Source of the DNA: Nocardioides marinisabuli
GTDB taxonomy: Bacteria > Actinomycetota > Actinomycetes > Propionibacteriales > Nocardioidaceae
Reading direction: 5' to 3'
Assembly (NCBI RefSeq): GCF_013466785.1
Contig: NZ_CP059163.1
Location: 310,001 to 374,000 of the forward strand
Length of the DNA stretch: 64,000 nucleotides
The translations under genes and the position numbers were made by a program. Shown here one piece after another: positions 7,978 to 16,849 of this stretch (position 1 is its first letter; each line of letters begins with the position of its first letter). The notes beneath the pieces are model-generated. The model saw nothing but the letters and a program-made list of their open reading frames with translations. It was not told where the DNA came from and searched no databases.

Positions 7978-9440
7978 CCACCGAGCTGGAGAAGACCCTG
8001 GTCCGCGAGCTCGACCTGGTGGCGGCGCACCTCCAGGTGCCCCCGGCGCCGAGCCTGCCGCCCGCCTCGGCCCGGCAGCGGCTGCACGCCCGGGTGGGCC
8101 GTCCCGCCCTGGTCGCCGCCGCCGTCGCGCTCCTGCTCGGCGCCGGCGCGCTGCTGGCACGCGGGACGCTGGTCGACCCCGGCGACCCCGTCGTCCCGGC
8201 GACACCGAGCCCCACGTCGATCTCGACCTCCGCGCCGAGCGTCCCGTTCGTGGTCGACGAGCGTCTCCACGTCGACGGCACCCAGGTGCCGGGGCGCTGG
8301 TGGGGCGTGGAGTCGCGCGGCCAGCAGTGGCTGGCCCAGCAGGCCGACGGGTCGTGGTGGTCGGGCGGGCCGGGCCGCGACACCGGGCGCATCGCCGCCG
8401 AGCTCGACCAGCCACCGGTGCTGTCCCCCGACGGTGGCTACGTGGCGATGATCGACCTGGGCCAGGGCGCGCCCGTGCTCACCGGCTTCGACACCGAGCC
8501 GGCGGGTGAGGGGCTGGGCGCCGCGCCCGTCGACCTGCCCCGCTCCGAGGGCGGCACCACGATCCGGGTCCGTGCCGTGACCGACCAGGGCGACGTCGTC
8601 GTCCAGGGCAGTCGCACCGCACTCGTGTGGCGCGCGGGGACCGGGGACCAGACCACCGTCCTCGACCTGTCCCGCACCGCGCCGGGCCAGCAGGTGCTGG
8701 AGGCCACCGCCGCGGGTCTGGTCGTCGTCGACGGGCTCGACTCCGACCCGCAGAGCGTCCCGGCCTACCTCGCGGACCTGTCGCCCGACGGCCGGCTGAC
8801 GCGGACCGGCACCCTGCCGCTGTACGACGACCTGGAGGTCAGCCCGGGCGGCACCCGTCTGGTCCTCTCGCCGCCGGCCACCCTCGGCGGGGAGGTCGAG
8901 TCGGTGGGTTCGCTCGAGGCCCGGGCCGTCGCGGGCGGCGAGGAGGTGAGGCTCGCAGCACCCGACGGATGGGGCTTCGCCGTCGGGACCTGGGCCTGGG
9001 AGGACGACCGGACGCTCGTGGCCGAGCTGCACGCCGACGACGGCCGGCCGGCTGCGTCGCCACAGCTGGCTCGCTGCGACGCCGCCACCGGGGTCTGCCG
9101 CGGCTTCCCCAGCCCCTACGGCACTGCGGCGCAGGAGGCTCCCGACGAGCCGGCGAGCGCCGCCTCCGTGCTGGACACCGTGGCGCAGGCCGCCGCCACC
9201 GGTGACCGCAGCGCGCTGCGCGACGCGGCGGTCATCGGTGCGCCGCAGTGGAAGCAGCTGGTCACCTGGACCGCCGGTCTGGGCAGCTCCGGGGTCACCT
9301 GCCGGCCCAACGGCAGCCGCACCCGCGACTGCGAGCTGGACCTGGAGGCCGATCCCACCAGCACCTACTACGCCATCCTCGAGCCCGCCGACAACGCCTA
9401 CGGCTGGTCGGTCACCTACGTGGGCATCGCGGACGGGTGA
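7974..9440 (+). CDS. membrane-anchored protein linked to the SigE-type sigma factor (possible anti-sigma)
   Basis: 488 residues. A roughly 45-residue cytoplasmic N-terminus (MTTELEKTLVRELDLVAAHL) is followed by one TM helix (about 46-64), a Pro/Ser/Thr-rich linker, and a large extracytoplasmic domain with repeated Trp/Asp-rich strands that reads like a degenerate beta-propeller (LSPDGGYVAMIDLG, SPGGTRLVLS). No HXXXCXXC zinc anti-sigma motif is present. Coupling to the sigma gene by an ATGA overlap supports a regulatory role, but the N-terminus is not a recognised anti-sigma fold. Confidence 0.75.
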   Translation: MTTELEKTLVRELDLVAAHLQVPPAPSLPPASARQRLHARVGRPALVAAAVALLLGAGALLARGTLVDPGDPVVPATPSPTSISTSAPSVPFVVDERLHVDGTQVPGRWWGVESRGQQWLAQQADGSWWSGGPGRDTGRIAAELDQPPVLSPDGGYVAMIDLGQGAPVLTGFDTEPAGEGLGAAPVDLPRSEGGTTIRVRAVTDQGDVVVQGSRTALVWRAGTGDQTTVLDLSRTAPGQQVLEATAAGLVVVDGLDSDPQSVPAYLADLSPDGRLTRTGTLPLYDDLEVSPGGTRLVLSPPATLGGEVESVGSLEARAVAGGEEVRLAAPDGWGFAVGTWAWEDDRTLVAELHADDGRPAASPQLARCDAATGVCRGFPSPYGTAAQEAPDEPASAASVLDTVAQAAATGDRSALRDAAVIGAPQWKQLVTWTAGLGSSGVTCRPNGSRTRDCELDLEADPTSTYYAILEPADNAYGWSVTYVGIADG

Positions 9441-9453
9441 GCGTGCCGCCCCC

Positions 9454-10803
9454 TCAGGCGGCGTGGTCGATGCGGCGGGTGCCGGTGTGGTCGACGAGGT
9501 AGAGCGCGCCGTAGGGGTCGAGCCACACGAACACGCCGGGGTAGGGCTGCTTGACCCGCATGTGCCCGTGGGTCTTGACGCGGTGGTGGAGGGTGGTCAT
9601 CGGCCCGTAGTTCCCGACCTCGCTCGCACCACCGGCGTCCCCGGGTGCCCAGGGGTCGGTGTGGTCGACCTGCATCCGGTTGCTGGTGCAGGAGGAGAAG
9701 GGGAACACGTCGGCCGGCGAGATCACCCGCACGGCCCGCCTATGTCGCGCCGGGATCTCATAGGCATCGACCGGCACCTGACCCAACGGGTCCAACACCG
9801 GGCGGATCGTGAACCTCGCGTGCGGTCCGAGGACGTCGCGGACCCACTCGCGGGTCACCGGGCCGTGGCCCTCCACGCGCCCGATCGGCGGCAGCGGTTC
9901 GCCCGCGTCAGCGATGGAACGGCCGTCGAGATGGACCACGATCTCTGCCCTAGGTGCCAGACCGGTCAGGTCCAGGTCGTCGGGGCGCGTGTCGGGGTTG
10001 GCGAGCATCAGCACCGCCAGCACCCGGCCCTCATCAGCGCTCACGGCCGTGGGGGTCGGGTCGGGCTGCTCCTCCCCCACCGGCTGGCGCAGGACCTCGG
10101 CGGCGTGCGGGTCATCGGGGAGCTGCTCGCGCAGCCGCTCCGCGACGGCGCTGATGGCGGTGTCGAGCTGCTCGATCACGGGAATGGGGGCGCGGATCAG
10201 GAACGAGGCCATCCCGTGCTCGGGTGTGCCGATCCTCTTCGCGAACGTCGCCCGCCGGGCCCGTTCCTCCTTCTCCCGCGCCAGCTCCGGTGCCGCAGCC
10301 GCGACCTTCCCGACCACCAGCGCCTCGAACCGGGTCCAGGTGATCCGCCCGTCCGCGGACTCCGCGACCTCCGCATCCACCCACCCGGCCTCGAGGGCGT
10401 CGAGCTCGCGGGTCTTGGTCACCACGAACCGGGCATAGGAGGCACGGACCTCCCCGGCCAGCACCCGCTCCCACAGCACCGGGTGGCGGTCCTGCAGGTC
10501 CTGCGCATCGGCGATCAGCGCTGCGGCAGCGTAGGTGCTGCGCCCGATCCGCGCCCCCAGCAGCGAGGCCGCGAACTCACTGACCGGCCGCGTCCCCGCA
10601 CCGCCGTACTGCTTGGCCTGCTCCCGCCCCGGCTTCGACACCTCAGCAGGCTCCAGCGTGTTGTCCGGGTCGTTGAGCACCGCCCACCGATACGCCACCA
10701 CCAGCATCTGCACCTCCGCCTGCTGCGCAGTGGTCGCGAGCGCGGCAGCAGTGTCGAGGACAGCGTCCTCCAACATCTCCCCCACCACCGGCTTCCCGAG
10801 CAT
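9454..10803 (-). CDS. DUF222 / HNH endonuclease domain protein (13E12 repeat-like)
   Basis: 449 residues from ATG (MLGKPVVGEM). An N-terminal helical DUF222 region is followed by a C-terminal HNH-like zinc-finger nuclease segment (CTSNRMQVDHTDPW, GNYGPMTTLHHRVKTHG). Such proteins are abundant and often multicopy in Nocardioidaceae and mycobacteria. They may be remnants or regulators of mobile elements; the biological role is unknown. No inverted repeats or transposase genes flank it. It is divergent from the desaturase fusion. Confidence 0.88.
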   Translation of the reverse strand: MLGKPVVGEMLEDAVLDTAAALATTAQQAEVQMLVVAYRWAVLNDPDNTLEPAEVSKPGREQAKQYGGAGTRPVSEFAASLLGARIGRSTYAAAALIADAQDLQDRHPVLWERVLAGEVRASYARFVVTKTRELDALEAGWVDAEVAESADGRITWTRFEALVVGKVAAAAPELAREKEERARRATFAKRIGTPEHGMASFLIRAPIPVIEQLDTAISAVAERLREQLPDDPHAAEVLRQPVGEEQPDPTPTAVSADEGRVLAVLMLANPDTRPDDLDLTGLAPRAEIVVHLDGRSIADAGEPLPPIGRVEGHGPVTREWVRDVLGPHARFTIRPVLDPLGQVPVDAYEIPARHRRAVRVISPADVFPFSSCTSNRMQVDHTDPWAPGDAGGASEVGNYGPMTTLHHRVKTHGHMRVKQPYPGVFVWLDPYGALYLVDHTGTRRIDHAA

Positions 10804-10926
10804 GCACCCACTCAAGCACCCACCACCGACAACGAGCTCGGCGTCGGCAACACCAGTGCCACCCTTGACAAAATGGACCCCTATGTAAACCATGAGGCGC
10901 GACGCTCCCCATGGACAGGACCCCCG

Positions 10927-12909
10927 ATGTCGCAGACCAGCTCCACCCCCGCTCCTCCGGCAGCGGCCCCGCAGGCGGTGCTGGGTCTCCCGGACCCCGG
11001 CGAGCGCGTGCCTCCCGTGGCCTGGCCGACCCTGGGCCTGTACGCCGGCACCCTGGCGCTCTTCGCGCTCGAGCTGTACGGCGCGCTGGTGGCCGGGTGG
11101 TCCCCCTGGCTGACGGTGCCGATGGGCACCGCGGTCACGTTCCTCATGTTCAGCGTGCTGCACGAGGCCACCCACCACGCGGTGAGCACCAGCACCCGCC
11201 TCAACGACCTGATGGGCCACCTCTCGGTGCCGCTCGTCGCGCCGTACGGCGGCTACGGGATGTTCCGCTTCATCCACATCGAGCACCACCGCAACACCAA
11301 CGAGCAGAAGTCGGTCGACCCCGACGCGTGGACCAGCGAGGGTCCGTGGTGGCAGCTGCCGTTCCGGTGGGCGACCCTCGACCTCTGGTACGTCGTGTTC
11401 TACGCGCGCCGGGCCCGGCAGCGCCCGCGGGGCGAGGTGGCCGCGACCGCTGCGCTGGCCGTCGTCTCGCTGGCCGGGTTCGCGGCGCTGGTGGCGGCCG
11501 GCCACGGCGCCGCCCTGGCGGTGGCCTTCTTGGTCCCCCAGCGGCTCGGGCTGGTGGTGCTGGCCTGGTGGTTCGACTACCTGCCGCACCACGGGCTGCC
11601 CTTCACCGGCCGCCAGGACAGGTACCGCGCGACCCGGATCCGGGTGGGCGGCGAGCGGTGGATGACCCCGCTGTTCGTCTACCAGAACTACCACCTGGTC
11701 CACCACCTGCACCCCAGCGTCCCGTTCTACCGCTACGTGCGGGCCTGGCGCCGCAACGAGGAGGCCTACCTCGACCGCAACGCGGCCATCTCGACGGTCT
11801 TCGGCCGCTCCCTCACCCCCGCCGAGTACCGCACCTGGCGCCGCCTGACCAGCGAGCTCACCGCCGGCCGCGAGGCCACCTCGAGCAGCCGCCCCACGTT
11901 CCACCCGCTGCGCGTCGCGTCGGTGGCGCCGCTCACCGACGACAGCGTCGCGGTCACCCTCACGGTCCCGCCCGACCTGGCCCGGGCCTACGAGCACCGG
12001 CCCGGCCAGCACGTCACGCTGCGGGCCATGGTCGAGGGCCTCGACGTGCGTCGCTCCTACTCCCTGCTCCCCCCGGCCTCGGAGGGCACCCTGCGGGTGG
12101 CGGTGAAGCGGATCGAGGGCGGCGTGTTCTCGACGTACGTGCACGAGTCGCTGGCGGCCGACGACATCCTCGACGTGATGACGCCCGCCGGGCGCTTCGG
12201 CCACGACCCCGACCCGTCGGCCGCGCGCGCGTACGCCGCCGTCGCCGCCGGCTCCGGCATCACCCCGGTGCTCTCGATCCTGGCCGCCACCCTGGAGGCC
12301 GAGCCCGCCAGCACGGTGACGCTGGTCTACGGCAACCGCACCGGCGGCTCGACGATGCTCCGCAGCGAGCTCGACGCCCTGGTCGAGCGGTCCGGGGGCC
12401 GCCTGGTCGTGCACCACGTGCTGTCGCGCGAGCCCGGTGCACCCCTGCCCGGCCGGGTCACCCCCGACCTCGTCGAGCGGCTCGTCCCGGGCCCGGTCGA
12501 CACGTGGTTCCTGTGCGGGCCCGAGCCGCTGGTCGAGGAGCTGCGCGGCGCCCTCGCCCCGCGTGGCGGGCGCGTGCTCTCGGAGGTGTTCCACACCGGG
12601 ACCGCCGCCGGCGACGTCGGGCTCGACATCGAGAGCCGGGTCACGGTGGCCGTCGGCGGCCGGGAGACGACCTTCGCGCTGCGCTCGACCGGCGACACGG
12701 TCCTCGACGCCGCGCTGCAGCAGGGTGTCGACGCGCCCTACTCCTGCGCCGGCGGCGCCTGCGGCACCTGCCGGGCCAAGGTCCTGCTGGGCCGTGCGGT
12801 GATGGACCAGGACCACGTGCTCGACGACGCCGAGCGTGCGGCGGGCTACGTGCTGACCTGCCAGGCCCACCCGGTCAGCGAGGAGCTGCGGGTCGACTAC
12901 GACGCCTGA
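10927..12909 (+). CDS. fatty-acid desaturase / ferredoxin reductase / 2Fe-2S fusion
   Basis: 660 residues carrying a whole electron chain. Residues 1-300: membrane di-iron desaturase with His boxes HEATHH, HIEHHRNTN and HLVHHLHP and several TM helices. Residues about 320-540: FAD/NAD(P)H reductase (RRSYSLL FAD loop, GSGITPVLSIL nucleotide site, FLCGPEPLVEEL). Residues about 565-660: plant-type 2Fe-2S ferredoxin (CAGGACGTC plus a distal Cys in VLTCQAHP). In M. tuberculosis the stearoyl-CoA desaturase DesA3 uses a separate reductase of this reductase-ferredoxin order; here both are fused. Substrate could be an acyl chain or a carotenoid-like ring. Confidence 0.9.
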   Translation: MSQTSSTPAPPAAAPQAVLGLPDPGERVPPVAWPTLGLYAGTLALFALELYGALVAGWSPWLTVPMGTAVTFLMFSVLHEATHHAVSTSTRLNDLMGHLSVPLVAPYGGYGMFRFIHIEHHRNTNEQKSVDPDAWTSEGPWWQLPFRWATLDLWYVVFYARRARQRPRGEVAATAALAVVSLAGFAALVAAGHGAALAVAFLVPQRLGLVVLAWWFDYLPHHGLPFTGRQDRYRATRIRVGGERWMTPLFVYQNYHLVHHLHPSVPFYRYVRAWRRNEEAYLDRNAAISTVFGRSLTPAEYRTWRRLTSELTAGREATSSSRPTFHPLRVASVAPLTDDSVAVTLTVPPDLARAYEHRPGQHVTLRAMVEGLDVRRSYSLLPPASEGTLRVAVKRIEGGVFSTYVHESLAADDILDVMTPAGRFGHDPDPSAARAYAAVAAGSGITPVLSILAATLEAEPASTVTLVYGNRTGGSTMLRSELDALVERSGGRLVVHHVLSREPGAPLPGRVTPDLVERLVPGPVDTWFLCGPEPLVEELRGALAPRGGRVLSEVFHTGTAAGDVGLDIESRVTVAVGGRETTFALRSTGDTVLDAALQQGVDAPYSCAGGACGTCRAKVLLGRAVMDQDHVLDDAERAAGYVLTCQAHPVSEELRVDYDA

Positions 12910-12950
12910 CGGCGCGTCGGCCCCGAGCAGGTGGTCGCTAGGCTGGAGCG

Positions 12951-13382
12951 ATGTCGGCAGAGACCACCCCCCGCGCCTTCGCCGAGCAGGGTCGCCGGGA
13001 CACGCGCCAGCGCCGGGTCCTGCGCGAGCACCTGGCCGACACCGACGCGTTCGTCACCGCCCAGCAGCTCTTCGAGGACCTGCGGGCCCGCGGCGACAAG
13101 GTCGGCCTGGCCACGATCTACCGGACCCTGCAGGCCATGACCGAGGCCGGCGAGGTCGACACCGTGCGCACCGTCGAGGGCGAGAACATCTACCGGATGT
13201 GCGGGCCGCGGCACCACCACCACCTGGTCTGCCGCAGCTGCGGGCGCACCGTCGAGCTCGACGGGCCGAGCGTCGAGACCTGGGCGGCCCGCGCCGCCGA
13301 CGACCACGGCTTCTCCGACGTCACCCACATCGTCGAGCTCTTCGGCGTCTGCTCCGCCTGCACCGAGGCCCGGGACCGCTAG
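12951..13382 (+). CDS. zur: Fur-family repressor, probably Zur
   Basis: 143 residues. Winged-helix N-terminus (TRQRRVLREHL, KVGLATIYRTLQAM) and a C-terminal dimer domain with the regulatory His cluster HHHHLVCRSCG and the structural Cys pairs CRSC and CSAC. Zur rather than an iron Fur is favoured by context: boxes of Fur-family type precede an operon of cysteine-poor ribosomal paralogues, the classic actinobacterial Zur target, 9 kb away, and a metallophore-type transporter next door. It is convergent with, and overlaps by 4 bases, the SagB-like gene. No box lies before zur itself. Confidence 0.85.
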   Translation: MSAETTPRAFAEQGRRDTRQRRVLREHLADTDAFVTAQQLFEDLRARGDKVGLATIYRTLQAMTEAGEVDTVRTVEGENIYRMCGPRHHHHLVCRSCGRTVELDGPSVETWAARAADDHGFSDVTHIVELFGVCSACTEARDR

Positions 13383-14059
13383 CCCGGCCGGTCCGGGGGC
13401 CCGCCGACCGCCACCAGGACGGTGACCAGGCTGTGCTCGCCGAGGTCCAGCAGCCGGGCCCAGGCGCGGTCGTCGTAGCCCATCACGGGGCAGACCGGGA
13501 GGTCGAGGGCGGTGGCGACCAGCAGCAGGTTCTGCAGGGCGGCGCCCGCGTCGACGTGCAGCGTGCGGTAGTGGCGCGGCGGGTAGCGGCGCGCGACCAC
13601 CTCGAGGTCGGCGACCAGGGCCACCCACAGCGGCACCCGGGCCGCGAAGGGCGGCTGGTCCAGGGCGTCGGCGACGTACGCCGTCGGGTCGCCGCTCCGC
13701 ACGCGCACCAGCCCCGGCGCCGGGGGGCGGAGGTCGGCCAGGTGCACCCCGCCCGGCAGCCCGTCGAGACCACGCGTCACGACGTACGCCGCCAGCGAGG
13801 GCAGGGCCCCCGCCCGGGGCGCGGAGCCGACCCCGTGGTGCAGCAGCGCCGCCAGGTGCCGCAGGTCCGGCGCCCCGCCGAAGGCGTACGCCGAGCGCCG
13901 TCGCGCCAGGACCCGACCGAGGTCGGCGGTGGGTGGCGGCGGCACCGGCAGCGGCCGCGAGACCACGGGGGCCCGCGCCGGCAGCAGCGCCTCGTCGGGG
14001 CGGCGCGGCACCGCCGTCGCGTTGAGGGCGGCGTGCACCGCCGCGACCAGCTCGTCCAT
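13379..14059 (-). CDS. SagB/ThcOx-type FMN dehydrogenase (RiPP azoline oxidase-like)
   Basis: 226 residues, nitroreductase fold. The family signature RRRSAYAFGG (FMN phosphate loop) is followed by LRHLAALLHHGVG and, near the end, the DAGAALQNLLLVATALDLPVC helix common to SagB-type oxidases. These FMN enzymes oxidise azolines made by YcaO cyclodehydratases to azoles. It is somewhat short for SagB. It is the last gene of the minus-strand transporter operon (7 bases after the ATPase), opposite the precursor/YcaO operon, so the maturation genes are split over two divergent units. Alternative: a stand-alone nitroreductase. Confidence 0.75.
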   Translation of the reverse strand: MDELVAAVHAALNATAVPRRPDEALLPARAPVVSRPLPVPPPPTADLGRVLARRRSAYAFGGAPDLRHLAALLHHGVGSAPRAGALPSLAAYVVTRGLDGLPGGVHLADLRPPAPGLVRVRSGDPTAYVADALDQPPFAARVPLWVALVADLEVVARRYPPRHYRTLHVDAGAALQNLLLVATALDLPVCPVMGYDDRAWARLLDLGEHSLVTVLVAVGGPPDRPG

Positions 14060-14066
14060 CCGTCCC

Positions 14067-14846
14067 TCAGCGGCTGACGAAGAGCGGTCGTCCGGTCACG
14101 GGGTCGTCGACGACCACGGCGTCGACGTCGAAGACCTCCCGCAGGACCGTCGGGGTCAGCACCGCCCGAGGGGGCCCGTCGGCACGGACCCGACCACCGC
14201 GCAGCGCGACGATGCGGTCGGCGTGGCGCGCTGCCTGGTTGAGGTCGTGCAGCACCATCACGACCGTCATGGCGTGGTCGTCGCGCAGGTGCTCCACGAG
14301 GTTCATCAGGTCGATCTGGTGGCGCACGTCGAGGTAGGTCGTGGGCTCGTCGAGCAGCAGGATCCCGGTCTCCTGCGCGAGCGTCATCGCGATCCAGGCC
14401 CGCTGCCGCTCGCCGCCCGAGAGCGAGTCGAGCCGGCGGTCGGCCAGCGCGGTGAGGCCGGTCAGCTCCAGCGCGCGGCGCATGGCCGTGTCGTCGCGCC
14501 GCCGCAGCATCGCCCAGGCCCCCAGCTGGGGGTAGCGGCCCTGCTCGACGACCTCGCGCACGGTGGCGCCGGTGGGCACGACGGCGCTCTGCGGCAGCAC
14601 CCCGAGCCGGCGGGCCACCTCGACGGACGACGTGCGGGCGAGGGGGCTCCCGTCGAGGAGGACCTCGCCGGCCTGGGGCCGCAGGACCCGCGCCAGCGTC
14701 ATCAGCAGCGTCGACTTGCCGGAGCCGTTGGGGCCGACCAGGGCGGTGACGGTGCGCGGGGCGACCTCGAGGGTGAGGTCGTCGACGACCACGGTGCGGC
14801 CGTGACCGGCGTCGAGGTGGCGGGCGGCCAGGGCGGGGGTGCTCAT
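14067..14846 (-). CDS. metallophore ABC transporter ATP-binding protein (FecE/FepC type)
   Basis: 259 residues. Walker A GPNGSGKS, Q loop LGVLPQSA, signature LSGGERQRAWIAM, Walker B ILLLDEPTTYLD, H-loop His in VMVLHDLNQA. The AWIAM and TTYLD variants are those of ferric-siderophore/cobalamin/haem importers. It powers import with the two FecCD permeases encoded just upstream; its start overlaps the end of the adjoining permease gene by ATGA. In this setting zinc or a zinc-metallophore complex is a more likely cargo than iron, but the sequence alone does not tell. Confidence 0.93.
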   Translation of the reverse strand: MSTPALAARHLDAGHGRTVVVDDLTLEVAPRTVTALVGPNGSGKSTLLMTLARVLRPQAGEVLLDGSPLARTSSVEVARRLGVLPQSAVVPTGATVREVVEQGRYPQLGAWAMLRRRDDTAMRRALELTGLTALADRRLDSLSGGERQRAWIAMTLAQETGILLLDEPTTYLDVRHQIDLMNLVEHLRDDHAMTVVMVLHDLNQAARHADRIVALRGGRVRADGPPRAVLTPTVLREVFDVDAVVVDDPVTGRPLFVSR

Positions 14847-15832
14847 GCTCGGTGCTCCTTGCGGACGAGGCTGATCAGGACGGGGGCGCCGATGAGCGCG
14901 GTGACCGCGCCGACCGGGACACCGGCGACGTCGGTGGCCAGGCCGGGGACCTGCACGCTGATCGAGAAGGCCACGAGGTCGGCGAGGCTGAGCAGCAGCG
15001 CACCCAGCGCCGCCGCGACCGGCACGAGCAGCCGGTGGTCGGACCCGACCAGCAGGCGCCCGACGTGGGGGGCGACCAGGCCCACGAACGCCACGGCGCC
15101 GGCGGCCGCGACCGCGGCGGCGGCACCGCTGACGGCGACCAGGAGCACCACGGCGACCAGCGGACCCGGCCGGACGCCGAGGCCGATAGCGAGCGGCTCG
15201 CCCAGCGCCCAGACGTTGAGCCGTGACGCCAGCAGCCAGGCGGCCGGCACCAGGACCACCAGCCAGGGCCACAGCAGCGCCCAGTCCTCGGGGGTGCGTG
15301 CGTTGAGCGAGCCGACCAGCCAGCGCAGCACCGTGCCGATCGGCGCGGAGTCGACGACCAGCAGCAGCGAGGTCGCGGCCGCCAGGACCGCCCCGAGCAG
15401 GACCCCGGTGACCGCGAACGAGCGTCGCCCGACGACGTACAGGACGACGCCGGTCAGGACGGCGCCCAGCAGTGCGGCGGGGTAGGCCAGCTGGTGGCCG
15501 GGCCGGAGGACCAGGGTGACGACGACCGCGAACGCCGCGCCCGCACCCACCCCCGTGGTGGCCGGCTCGGCGAGCGGGTTGCGCGCGACGGCCTGCACCA
15601 GGACCCCCGAGAGGGCCAGCAGGGCTCCCGCGCCAAGACCCACGAGCACCCGCGGCAGCCGGTAGTCCAGGACGATGATCTCGTACGCCGGGGCGCTCGC
15701 CCGGCCGGTCAGCACGCGGACGACCTCGGCGGGCGGCAGGTCGGAGCGGCCGAGGAAGAGGTGGGCGAGCACGAGCGCGAGACCGGTCCCCACGGCGAGC
15801 GCGAGCAGCCCGGCCAGGCGCAGGGCGCTCAT
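14843..15832 (-). CDS. FecCD-family permease
   Basis: 329 residues, about nine to ten TM helices. Family motifs: LPRVLVGLGAGALLALSGVLVQ, ARNPLAEPATTGVGAGAA, and the cytoplasmic VAFVGLVAPHVGRLLVG loop that contacts the ATPase. One half of a heterodimeric import channel with the next gene. ATGA overlaps on both sides indicate strict co-translation. Confidence 0.93.
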   Translation of the reverse strand: MSALRLAGLLALAVGTGLALVLAHLFLGRSDLPPAEVVRVLTGRASAPAYEIIVLDYRLPRVLVGLGAGALLALSGVLVQAVARNPLAEPATTGVGAGAAFAVVVTLVLRPGHQLAYPAALLGAVLTGVVLYVVGRRSFAVTGVLLGAVLAAATSLLLVVDSAPIGTVLRWLVGSLNARTPEDWALLWPWLVVLVPAAWLLASRLNVWALGEPLAIGLGVRPGPLVAVVLLVAVSGAAAAVAAAGAVAFVGLVAPHVGRLLVGSDHRLLVPVAAALGALLLSLADLVAFSISVQVPGLATDVAGVPVGAVTALIGAPVLISLVRKEHRA

Positions 15833-16818
15833 CGCGCGCCCGCCGTGACCGGGGCGCGCCCGCGCAGCACGAGCACGAGGGCCGGGACCCCGACCAGGGT
15901 GGTCGCCACGCCGACCGGGACCTCGACGGGGTAGAGCAGGGTGCGCGAGACGAGGTCGGCCAGCAGCAGCAGGACGCCGCCCACCGGGGGCACCACCCAG
16001 AAGACCCTGCGGGTGCTGACGGTGCCCACGAGACGGCGCGCCAGGTGCGGCGCGAGGAGCGCCACGAAGGCGATCGGCCCGCACACCGAGGCCACCGCGG
16101 CCGCCAGCACGGCCGCGACGGCCACGGCCGCCACCCGCGTGGGCAGCACCGGCACCCCGAGACCGACGGCGACCTCGTCCCCCAGGGTCAGCGCCTCGAC
16201 GCGGCGCCGCAGCAGGACCGCCAGGGCCATCGCCACGACCAGCCAGGGGGCGACGGCCCCCACGTGGTCCCAGCCGCGTGCGGCCAGGCTGCCGAGCAGG
16301 TAGCGGAACAGCACCACCACGTTGCCCTGGGTGCCCAGCCCGACGACCGCCACGACGAGCCCGCCGCACGCCGCCGAGACGGCCGCGCCGACGAGCGCGA
16401 CGTGGTCGGGCGAGCGGGTGCGGCCGATGGCGAGCAGCACCAGTGCCCCGGCGGTGAGGGCGCCGGCGAGGGCGGCGTACGGCAGCGCAGCCACCGGGAC
16501 CCCGAGCCCCAGCACCACGATCGTCGCCGTCACGACCGCCGCCCCCGAGGAGACACCGAGGAGCTCGGGCCCCGCGATCGGGTTGCGGAGCACGTCCTGC
16601 AGCAGCAGCCCCGAGACGCCGAGGGCGGCGCCGGCCAGCAGGGCGAGCACCACCCGCGGCACGCGGACCTCCCAGACGGCCACGTGCATCGGGTGTGCGG
16701 GATCGGCGACGGCGGCGAGCGCGGTCGACGGGGTGAGCGCCGGGTCCCCCACGCAGACCGCGGCGGTGGCGGCCGCGGGCACCGCGAGCGCCAGCCCCAA
16801 CTTGAGAATGAGTATCAT
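15829..16818 (-). CDS. FecCD-family permease (first gene of transporter operon)
   Basis: 329 residues from ATG (MILILKLG); a GTG at 16827 is an alternative. It carries RVPRVVLALLAGAALGVSG, RNPIAGPELLGVSSGAA and FVALLAPHLARRLVG, the FecCD signatures. It pairs with the following permease. A box of the Zur type overlaps its start codon, so the operon is probably repressed in zinc-replete cells; if the minus-strand -10 is GATACT inside that box, the true start would be slightly downstream. Confidence 0.92.
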   Translation of the reverse strand: MILILKLGLALAVPAAATAAVCVGDPALTPSTALAAVADPAHPMHVAVWEVRVPRVVLALLAGAALGVSGLLLQDVLRNPIAGPELLGVSSGAAVVTATIVVLGLGVPVAALPYAALAGALTAGALVLLAIGRTRSPDHVALVGAAVSAACGGLVVAVVGLGTQGNVVVLFRYLLGSLAARGWDHVGAVAPWLVVAMALAVLLRRRVEALTLGDEVAVGLGVPVLPTRVAAVAVAAVLAAAVASVCGPIAFVALLAPHLARRLVGTVSTRRVFWVVPPVGGVLLLLADLVSRTLLYPVEVPVGVATTLVGVPALVLVLRGRAPVTAGAR

Positions 16819-16819
16819 T
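16803..16819. promoter_or_regulatory. Zur-type box between transporter operon and binding protein
   Basis: TGAGAATGAGTATCATT, with a perfect AATGA-GTA-TCATT core. It matches the other three boxes in this window at most positions and lies between the divergent permease operon and the lipoprotein gene, 30 bases before the latter. It is the weakest match of the four (G and A in the centre). Confidence 0.6.
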
Positions 16820-16849
16820 ACGGACACACCTTCGAGCACAGGAGCCACC

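Noticed and set aside
10804..12870. Upstream extension of the DUF222/HNH frame over the desaturase
   Set aside because: The extension is antisense to a gene with clear His boxes and a 2Fe-2S motif; the ATG at 10803 gives the normal N-terminus.
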